From contig NZ_JAHWXN010000001.1 of the NCBI RefSeq assembly GCF_023091245.1, forward strand, positions 2,604,001-2,668,000: a stretch of DNA of 64,000 bases, given 5' to 3'. The notes under the pieces were generated by a model. It was given only the letters and a program-made list of their open reading frames with translations, was not told where the DNA came from and ran no database searches. Positions 58,421 through 64,000 of this stretch are shown here, one piece after another. Position numbers and translations under genes: made by a program. The DNA comes from Microbacterium croceum. Lineage in GTDB: Bacteria > Actinomycetota > Actinomycetes > Actinomycetales > Microbacteriaceae. Position 1 is the first letter of the stretch. Each line of letters begins with the position of its first letter.

Positions 58421-60019
58421 TCAGGCGAGCTCGATCAGATCCTGGTACTCCTGGCTCCAGATGTCCTCGACACCGTCGGGCAGGATCAGCACGCGCTCGG
58501 GGTTGAGTGACTGCACGGCACCCGGGTCGTGCGAGACCAGGACGACGGCCCCCTCGTAGTGCGCCAGCGCGCCCAGGATCTCCTCGCGGGACGCGGGGTC
58601 GAGGTTGTTCGTGGGCTCGTCGAGGAGCAGCAGGTTCGCGGACGAGACGACCAGCGTCGCGAGCGACAGACGCGTCTTCTCCCCACCGGAGAGCACCCCG
58701 GCGGGCTTGAGCACGTCGTCGCCGGTGAACAGGAACGACCCCAGCACCTTGCGCGCCTCGGTCTCGGTGATGTGCGGGGCGGCGGAGACCATGTTCTCCA
58801 GCACCGAACGGTTCACATCGAGATTCTCGTGCTCCTGGGCGTAGTAGCCGACCTTGAGGCCGTGCCCCGGCTCGAGCTGCCCCGTGTCGGGCTGATCGAC
58901 GCCGGCGAGCATCCGCAGCAACGTGGTCTTGCCGGCACCGTTGAGTCCGAGCACGACGACCTTGGATCCGCGGTCGATCGCGAGGTCGACGTCGGTGAAG
59001 ATCTCCAGCGAACCGTAGGACTTCGACAGACCGGATGCCATCATCGGCGTCTTGCCGCAGGGAGCGGGCTTCGGGAACCGCAGCTTCGCGACGCGATCCT
59101 CCTGACGCACGTCATCGAGACCGGCCAGCATCTTCTCGGCACGGGCGACCATCTGATGGGCGGCGGCCGCCTTCGAGGCCTTCGCGCCGAAGCGGGCGGC
59201 CTGCAGCTGCAGCGTCGTCGCCTTCTTCTCGACGTTGGCGCGCTCCTTCTTGCGCCGCTCTTCGTCGGCCACCCGCTGGCGCAGGTAGTTCTTCCAGTTC
59301 ATGTTGTACGTGTCGATGACCTGGCGGTTGGCGTCGAGGTAGAACACACGGTTCACGGTCTCGCCGACGAGCTCCACATCGTGGCTGATCACGATCAGCC
59401 CACCCTTGTAGCCCTTCAGGAACTCGCGCAGCCACACGACGCTGTCTGCGTCGAGGTGGTTGGTCGGCTCATCGAGGATCATCGTCTGCGCGTCCGAGAA
59501 CAGGATGCGCGCGAGTTCGATTCGGCGACGCTGCCCGCCCGAGAGGGTGGAGAGAGGCTGATCGAGGATGCGGTCGGGCAGCGAGAGGTTGTGCGCGATC
59601 GAGGCCGCCTGCGCCTCCGCGGCGTATCCGCCCTGCGCCTCGAACTGCTCGGTCAGCTGTGCGTAGCGCTTCATCGCCTTCGCGGCGACGGCGGGATCAT
59701 CCGATCCCATGTCGAGCGAGGCTTCGGTCATGCCGAGGTTCAGCTGGCCCAGACCACGGGCGTCCAGGATGCGCGTGCGTGCGAGATCTTCCGGGTTTCC
59801 GGAGCGCGGGTCCTGCGGCAGGTACCCCAGCTCACCCGAACGCGTGACGGTTCCGTCTGCGGGGAGCAGGTCTCCCGCGAGCACCTTGGTCAGAGTCGTC
59901 TTCCCGGCGCCGTTGCGACCGACGAGCCCGATCTTGTCGCCATCGGCGACGCGGAACGAGACGTTCTCCATGAGCAGGCGTGCGCCCACGCGGATCTCGA
60001 GGTCGTGCACGGCGAGCAC
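58421..60019 (-). CDS. ABC-F family ATPase
   Basis: This 532-residue protein has two ABC ATPase domains and no membrane segments, as in ABC-F proteins that act on ribosomes. Each domain has Walker A ([10 protein letters not shown] and [11 protein letters not shown]), a signature (LSGGQRRRIELARI and LSGGEKTRLSLATL) and Walker B (MILDEPTNHLDADS and LLLDEPTNNLDPAS). The basic P-site linker region lies about 245-310 (RRKKERANVEKKATTLQ). Some members give antibiotic resistance; others tune translation. TATACT (60070-60075, minus strand) is a good -10 box, leaving a leader of about 45 nt before GTG 60019. Confidence 0.93.
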   Translation of the reverse strand: MLAVHDLEIRVGARLLMENVSFRVADGDKIGLVGRNGAGKTTLTKVLAGDLLPADGTVTRSGELGYLPQDPRSGNPEDLARTRILDARGLGQLNLGMTEASLDMGSDDPAVAAKAMKRYAQLTEQFEAQGGYAAEAQAASIAHNLSLPDRILDQPLSTLSGGQRRRIELARILFSDAQTMILDEPTNHLDADSVVWLREFLKGYKGGLIVISHDVELVGETVNRVFYLDANRQVIDTYNMNWKNYLRQRVADEERRKKERANVEKKATTLQLQAARFGAKASKAAAAHQMVARAEKMLAGLDDVRQEDRVAKLRFPKPAPCGKTPMMASGLSKSYGSLEIFTDVDLAIDRGSKVVVLGLNGAGKTTLLRMLAGVDQPDTGQLEPGHGLKVGYYAQEHENLDVNRSVLENMVSAAPHITETEARKVLGSFLFTGDDVLKPAGVLSGGEKTRLSLATLVVSSANLLLLDEPTNNLDPASREEILGALAHYEGAVVLVSHDPGAVQSLNPERVLILPDGVEDIWSQEYQDLIELA

Positions 60020-60069
60020 AGCGGATGTCCGTTCTTTCGGGTGGAAGTCGGCCGAGGGGCCAGCCTCCC

Positions 60070-60075
60070 AGTATA
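60070..60075 (-). promoter_or_regulatory. -10 box of the ABC-F gene
   Basis: TATACT on the minus strand is the best -10 match in the window. It gives the ABC-F transcript a leader of about 45 nt, in contrast to the leaderless genes around it; leaders of ABC-F genes can carry attenuators. Confidence 0.5.
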
Positions 60076-60191
60076 AGCGGGTCGGGCTGGGCGCGGACCG
60101 ACCGTGTACTCAGCAAGATCACCCTTGAGAGTGAGGACCTCGATACCGGAGAGGGATGCTCCGCGCGGCATGCTCCTCGTAGCGTGCAGGG

Positions 60192-60809
60192 GTGGATGTC
60201 ATCAATGAGCTGATCATGCAGGTTGTCGCCTCCCCCTGGCTGTACCTGGTCCTGTTCGGGGTGACGATCCTCGATGGGTTCTTCCCCCCTGTTCCCAGTG
60301 AGACCGTGCTGGTCGCGGCCGCCGCCGTCGCAGTGTCCACGGGAGGTGCCGACCTGCTCCTGCTCGGCGTGGTCGCCGCGATCGGAGCCGCGATCGGCGA
60401 CAACATCGCCTTCCTGATCGGCCGCAGAGTGGGCACGGTGCGCTTCTCCTGGATGCGCCGACCGCGCATCGTCGCGGTGTTCGCCTCGGCACAGCGCGCT
60501 CTCGAGAACCGCAGCGCCGTGCTGATCCTGGGCGCCAGGTACATCCCGGTCGGACGCGTCGCCGTGAACATGTCGGCCGGCGCCCTGGGGTTCGCGTGGC
60601 GTCGCTTCCTGCCGCTCAGCCTCATCGGCGGCCTCAGCTGGAGCGCGTTCAGTCTGGCGATCGGACTGCTCGCCGGGTCGTGGATCACGGGCCAACCCCT
60701 GCTGAGCGCAGCACTCGGCATCGCGATCGCCTTGCTCGTCGGACTGGTGATCGACCGGCTCGTGGCCGCTCGACGCCGCCGCGTCACCGCCGTCCAACTG
60801 GCAGGATGA
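60192..60809 (+). CDS. DedA family membrane protein
   Basis: This 205-residue protein matches DedA/SNARE-associated proteins, which include flippases for undecaprenyl phosphate and phospholipids. Visible are the FPPVPSETVLVAAAAVA re-entrant helix with the conserved Glu near 38, GAAIGDNIAFLIGRRVG, the basic motif GARYIPVGRVAVNMSAGA with its conserved Arg, and two C-terminal helices. TAGCGT (60180-60185) ends 6 nt before GTG 60192. Its stop overlaps the ATG of the histidine kinase, so it heads a three-gene operon. Confidence 0.9.
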   Translation: MDVINELIMQVVASPWLYLVLFGVTILDGFFPPVPSETVLVAAAAVAVSTGGADLLLLGVVAAIGAAIGDNIAFLIGRRVGTVRFSWMRRPRIVAVFASAQRALENRSAVLILGARYIPVGRVAVNMSAGALGFAWRRFLPLSLIGGLSWSAFSLAIGLLAGSWITGQPLLSAALGIAIALLVGLVIDRLVAARRRRVTAVQLAG

Positions 60810-62098
60810 CAGACATGGCCCGTCGCCGACCGCGTCCAGCACGCACCCCCAGGATCGCGCGACGCACCGCTGCCCTCGTGGCGCTGTGTGCCGCGACGAT
60901 CGCGCTCTACGCGACCCTCGTTCCCCTGCAGACGACGCTGTCGGGCACCCCGCTCCCTCTCTCCTTCATCCTCGGCGCGGCCATCTGCGCCGCGCCCCTG
61001 CTCTCGCTCACCCGGCCACGGACGGCGGTCGCGATGTTCGGCGCCGCTGCATTCCTGCTCCCGTTGACCGTCGATTCCGCCCTTGCCGTCTCCGCACCCT
61101 GGCCGTGGTCGGTCTCCGCTCTGCTGACGTTCGTCTTGTTCGTCGGGCTCATGACGTTCGTGCACGGAGCACGACACGGGGCCTATGCGCTCGTCATCGG
61201 TGTGATCTGTTCCCTCACCGCCCCGCTGCTGCGTCCCGATATGGTGGCGACTCCCGGCTCGTCCGCGAGCGCCACCGCAGTGCTGATCGTGACATCATCC
61301 GTCGCGGTGGCGATGTACCTCATCGCCGCACTGGCCGCTGGGCGCCTCCGGCTCGGCGCGGAGCTCACCCGTGAGCGCGCGCACAGCGCCCTCGAGGAGT
61401 CCCGTCGCGCCCTCGTCGAGGAACGCACCCGCATCGCCCGCGAGCTGCACGACGTGGTCGCCCACAGCATGTCCGTGATCCAGGTTCAGGCGTCGACAGC
61501 GCGCTATCGGCTGCCCGAGATCGGCGACGTGGCCGCGTCCGAGTTCGACGACATCGCCGCGACGGCGCGCACCTCGCTCGCCGAGATGCGACGCATGCTG
61601 GGTGTGCTGCGCACGGAGGACCAGACGGCGGAGCTCGCCCCGCAGCACGGTATCGATGACATCCCCCGCCTGGTCGACAGCATCCGTCGCGCCGGCGTGG
61701 ACGTCGGGCTCGCCATCGAGGGCGGCCATGCCGTCGCCGGAGCCGATGCGGCCGTGCAGATCGCCGCCTACCGGATCGTGCAGGAGGCGCTGAGCAATGC
61801 GGTCAGGCATTCCCCGGGTGCGCGCGTCACGGTGCGGGTGCATGCCGATCCGGCCGCGATCCGCATCCGTGTGCACAACGAGGCCTCGCCGGAGACTCCG
61901 AGCGACCAGAGCGGCGGTTACGGCCTGCGCGGGATGCGGGAGCGAGCCGAGCTCCTCGGCGGCAGCCTCCGCGCGGGTCCAGACCCCGATGGCGCCTGGA
62001 CCGTCGATGCCGTGCTCCCGCTGACATCCGCTCCCTCGACTCCCCTCCCAGACGATCCCGGGGCCGACCTGCGCGCCACCGACAAGGAGAACACGTGA
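60806..62098 (+). CDS. NarL-type sensor histidine kinase
   Basis: This 430-residue kinase has five or six N-terminal membrane helices (about 22-180) without a large extracellular domain, a HisKA_3 domain with the phospho-acceptor His215 in ARELHDVVAHSMSVIQVQA, and the ATPase domain (N box YRIVQEALSNAVRHS, G2 GGYGLRGMRERAELLGG). This type often senses membrane or cell-wall stress (LiaS/DesK-like). ATG 60806 overlaps the DedA stop (ATGA), and its own stop overlaps the response regulator (GTGA). Confidence 0.93.
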   Translation: MTDMARRRPRPARTPRIARRTAALVALCAATIALYATLVPLQTTLSGTPLPLSFILGAAICAAPLLSLTRPRTAVAMFGAAAFLLPLTVDSALAVSAPWPWSVSALLTFVLFVGLMTFVHGARHGAYALVIGVICSLTAPLLRPDMVATPGSSASATAVLIVTSSVAVAMYLIAALAAGRLRLGAELTRERAHSALEESRRALVEERTRIARELHDVVAHSMSVIQVQASTARYRLPEIGDVAASEFDDIAATARTSLAEMRRMLGVLRTEDQTAELAPQHGIDDIPRLVDSIRRAGVDVGLAIEGGHAVAGADAAVQIAAYRIVQEALSNAVRHSPGARVTVRVHADPAAIRIRVHNEASPETPSDQSGGYGLRGMRERAELLGGSLRAGPDPDGAWTVDAVLPLTSAPSTPLPDDPGADLRATDKENT

Positions 62099-62766
62099 CG
62101 ATCAGCGTCCTCATCGCCGACGACCAGGCCATGGTGCGCGCGGGTTTCGCCGCCCTCCTCGACGCCCACGAGGGCATCCACGTCGTCGGCCAGGCGGCCA
62201 CAGGCGCAGAGGCGGTGACGCTCTCGGCGCGCGTCGACCCCGATGTCATCCTGATGGATGTCCGGATGCCGGAGCTGGACGGCATCGAGGCGACGCGCCG
62301 CATCCTCGGCCCGTCGTACCCGGCGGCCCACGTGCCCCGGATCCTGATGCTCACGACCTTCGACATCGACGACTACGTGTACGACGCCCTCGCCGCCGGC
62401 GCGAGTGGATTCCTGCTCAAGGACGCACTTCCGGAGGAGCTCGTACATGCGGTGCGTGTCGTCGCCGCGGGTGACGCGCTCCTCGCCCCGAGCGTGACAC
62501 GGCGGATGATCGAGCAGTTCGCGGGACGCCGCCCGCAGGGGAACCGATCGTCCACGGCACTGGCCGAGCTGACCGATCGCGAACGCGAGGTGCTGGTGCT
62601 GATCGGACGCGGCAGATCCAACACCGAGATCGCCGCCGACCTGTTCATCGCCGAGCAGACCGTGAAGACGCACGTCGGCAAGGTGCTCGCGAAACTGCAG
62701 CTGCGCGATCGCGTGCACGCGGTCATCCTCGCCTACGACACGGGGCTGGTCGAACCCTCATCCTGA
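62095..62766 (+). CDS. NarL/LuxR-family response regulator
   Basis: This 223-residue regulator has a receiver domain (SVLIADDQAMVRAGF, phospho-acceptor Asp55 in VILMDVRMPELDG, TTFDIDDYVYDALAAGASGFLLKD) and a LuxR-type helix-turn-helix (LTDREREVLVLIGRGRSNTEI, then IAEQTVKTHVGKVLAKLQLRDR). It is the cognate partner of the preceding kinase (GTGA overlap) and resembles the regulator at 32425-33087. A nested dyad 18 bp downstream of its stop, before the acyltransferase, is a candidate binding site. Confidence 0.94.
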   Translation: MTISVLIADDQAMVRAGFAALLDAHEGIHVVGQAATGAEAVTLSARVDPDVILMDVRMPELDGIEATRRILGPSYPAAHVPRILMLTTFDIDDYVYDALAAGASGFLLKDALPEELVHAVRVVAAGDALLAPSVTRRMIEQFAGRRPQGNRSSTALAELTDREREVLVLIGRGRSNTEIAADLFIAEQTVKTHVGKVLAKLQLRDRVHAVILAYDTGLVEPSS

Positions 62767-62783
62767 CTCCCTCCGCGGTAGGG

Positions 62784-62817
62784 GGTCGAGACAGCACCCG
62801 AGGGTGATGTCCCGACC
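62784..62817. promoter_or_regulatory. Nested dyad before the acyltransferase gene
   Basis: GGTCGAGAC (62784-62792) pairs with GTCCCGACC (62809-62817) in 8 of 9 positions, and inside it CACCC (62795-62799) pairs with GGGTG (62802-62806). TAGTCT (62831-62836) downstream may be the -10 box of the acyltransferase. The arrangement suggests a response-regulator operator. Confidence 0.45.
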
Positions 62818-62864
62818 AACACCGGCTCCATAGTCTCCGGGGACACCGTTCCCCAGGAGGACTC

Positions 62865-64000
62865 ATGACCATCGCCCCGGCGCCGTTCACCACCGCTCCG
62901 TCACAGCCGTCGCGAGGTGTCCGTGACACCGGCATCGACTTCGTCCGCGCGCTCTGTGTGATCGGAGTCGTGCTGCTCCACGCGATCATGGTCGGGGTCA
63001 CCGTGGTCGACGGTAGCCCGGTCTTCGCGAACGCCAGCGAGGGCTCCGCGTGGATCACTCCGCTCAGCTGGGTGCTGCAGGTCATGCCGATGTTCTTCGT
63101 GATCGGAGGCTTCTCCGGGCTCATCGCCTACCGCCGCGCACGCGAGCGGGGCGGTAGCGCCCGTTCGTTCGTCGCCGCCCGACTGCATCGACTGCTGCGC
63201 CCGACTGTCGTCACCATCGGCGTCGTGGCCCTCGCGCTCGCGGTGCTCACCGTGCTCGGCGTCCCTGCCGACCTGCTCGCCATCGCCGGGTTCCGCTACG
63301 GACAGCCGCTCTGGTTCCTCGCCGTCTTCCTGATGTGCCAGGCGCTGCTCCCTGCCCTCGTCGCCGCACACGAGCGCGCGCCGCTGCGCACGATCGGTCT
63401 GCTCACCACCACCGCGATCGCCGTCGACGGACTCCGGGCGATCACCGGCGTCGAAGCGTTGGGCTTCCTGAACCTCGCCTTCGTCTGGATGACGCTCCAG
63501 CAGCTCGGCTTCTTCCTCGCCGACGGCCGGATCGATGCCCTGTCACGCCGCACGCGCGTCGTCACAGGGGTCATCGCGCTGGCAGTGCTCATCCTCACCT
63601 TCGTCTCGGGGGTCTACTCCCCCGACCTGATCGCGAACATCAACCCGCCGACCGCCGCGCTGCTGTTGGTCGGGATCGTACACACCAGCGTCCTGTCGCT
63701 GATGCGTGACCGGGTGGAGACGATCAGCCGCCGCCCCGCGCCGTCCGCACTCACCGCGTTCGTGACGCCGCGCACGATGAGCATCTATCTGTGGCACATG
63801 CCCGTGCTGCTCCTGATGGCCGGCGTGATGGCCATGTTCTCGCTGCTGAGCGGCCGCGACCTGCCGTCACCCGGCAGTCTGGATTGGTGGGCTGCGCGCC
63901 CGCTCTGGCTCGCACTCGCGCTGAGCCTGACCGCGCTGGTCGCGGTGCTCGTCACGCGCTTCGAGAGGCTGCCCGCGCCCGACTGCTCGACCTCGTCTGC
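62865..64000 (+). CDS. Acyltransferase 3 family membrane protein, 3' end missing
   Basis: The frame is open from ATG 62865 to the end of the window, giving at least 378 residues. It matches the acyltransferase 3 family (OafA/YrhL type), which transfers acyl groups onto cell-surface sugars. IDFVRALCVIGVVLLHAIM near 25-43 has the catalytic His, and MPMFFVIGGFSGLIAYRRARERGG the typical second helix and Arg-rich loop. ARLHRLLRPTVV and SIYLWHMPVLLL follow. About ten membrane helices are visible. AGGAGG lies 6 nt before the ATG. It may be regulated by the two-component system just upstream. Confidence 0.88.
   Translation, partial: MTIAPAPFTTAPSQPSRGVRDTGIDFVRALCVIGVVLLHAIMVGVTVVDGSPVFANASEGSAWITPLSWVLQVMPMFFVIGGFSGLIAYRRARERGGSARSFVAARLHRLLRPTVVTIGVVALALAVLTVLGVPADLLAIAGFRYGQPLWFLAVFLMCQALLPALVAAHERAPLRTIGLLTTTAIAVDGLRAITGVEALGFLNLAFVWMTLQQLGFFLADGRIDALSRRTRVVTGVIALAVLILTFVSGVYSPDLIANINPPTAALLLVGIVHTSVLSLMRDRVETISRRPAPSALTAFVTPRTMSIYLWHMPVLLLMAGVMAMFSLLSGRDLPSPGSLDWWAARPLWLALALSLTALVAVLVTRFERLPAPDCSTSS

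Noticed and set aside
1..64000. CRISPR arrays, insertion sequences, integrases or prophage genes
   Set aside because: I found no regularly spaced repeats, transposase or integrase motifs and no phage structural genes anywhere in the window.

Overview
The window is a GC-rich, densely coded chromosomal segment of an actinobacterium. It fits Microbacteriaceae, most likely Microbacterium or a close relative. Supporting signs are the actinobacterial gene set (DUF4191, DUF3145, DUF3099, polyphosphate glucokinase, homodimeric AceE, PucR-type regulator before fabD, GlgM/GlgC pair), a GlnR-type box, a class A RNase P RNA, and many apparently leaderless genes with a -10 box 6-7 nt before the start codon. 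It is core chromosome: I see no insertion sequence, prophage, plasmid gene or CRISPR array.

Layout. 1-3 kb: lpd (5' end outside the window) and sucB. 3-9 kb: a kinase-like membrane protein, DUF4191, RimK with an extra RCK_C-like domain facing a RimB-like peptidase, RDD, and glnA1 with its GlnR box. 9.4-15.5 kb: an accessory block (DUF6855-like protein, short LuxR protein, stress flavin-binding protein, Tat-type exported protein, AraC regulator, AI-2E-family transporter, lipid kinase). 15.5-24.4 kb, mostly minus strand: glnE, glnA2, a SPOR-like small protein, divergent ppgK, a tiny paralogous gene, rnpB, a family A DNA polymerase and a zinc-ribbon protein. 24.4-30.5 kb: YchJ, aldo-keto reductase, an MmyB-type regulator facing an SDR, lactate dehydrogenase, the second tiny paralogue, a 0.55 kb gap without genes, VIT1 and DUF1003. 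30.5-33.1 kb: an ABC ATPase, an in-frame fusion of a truncated ABC permease with a histidine-kinase ATPase domain, and a response regulator. 33.1-41 kb: tRNA-Val, aceE, a FasR-like regulator, fabD-fabH-acpP-fabF. 41-49 kb: YczE facing its MocR regulator, DUF3145, a putative Fe(II) dioxygenase with an iron box, a GmrSD-like DUF262/DUF1524 protein, an alpha/beta peptidase and L31. 49-64 kb: ABC ATPase, glgM facing glgC, serB, MerR/GyrI-like regulator, hydrolase, fabG, DUF4190, DUF3099-zinc protein-SURF1, PNPOx, ABC-F, and a DedA-histidine kinase-response regulator operon followed by an acyltransferase that runs off the end.

How it works together. The genes cover central carbon entry (E1 AceE, E2 SucB, E3 Lpd), nitrogen assimilation (two glutamine synthetases plus the adenylyltransferase that can control them), fatty acid synthesis under a local regulator, and glycogen and polyphosphate-glucose metabolism. 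The order DUF4191-RDD-glnA1-glnE-glnA2 and aceE-PucR-fabD-acpP-KAS follows the order remembered from Mycobacterium tuberculosis around Rv2219-Rv2246, with local insertions.

The most unusual items are the permease-histidine kinase fusion at 31262-32428, RimK with an RCK_C-like domain, the iron-box dioxygenase, and a REP-like palindrome inside rnpB. All family assignments are from reading the sequence, not from database searches.
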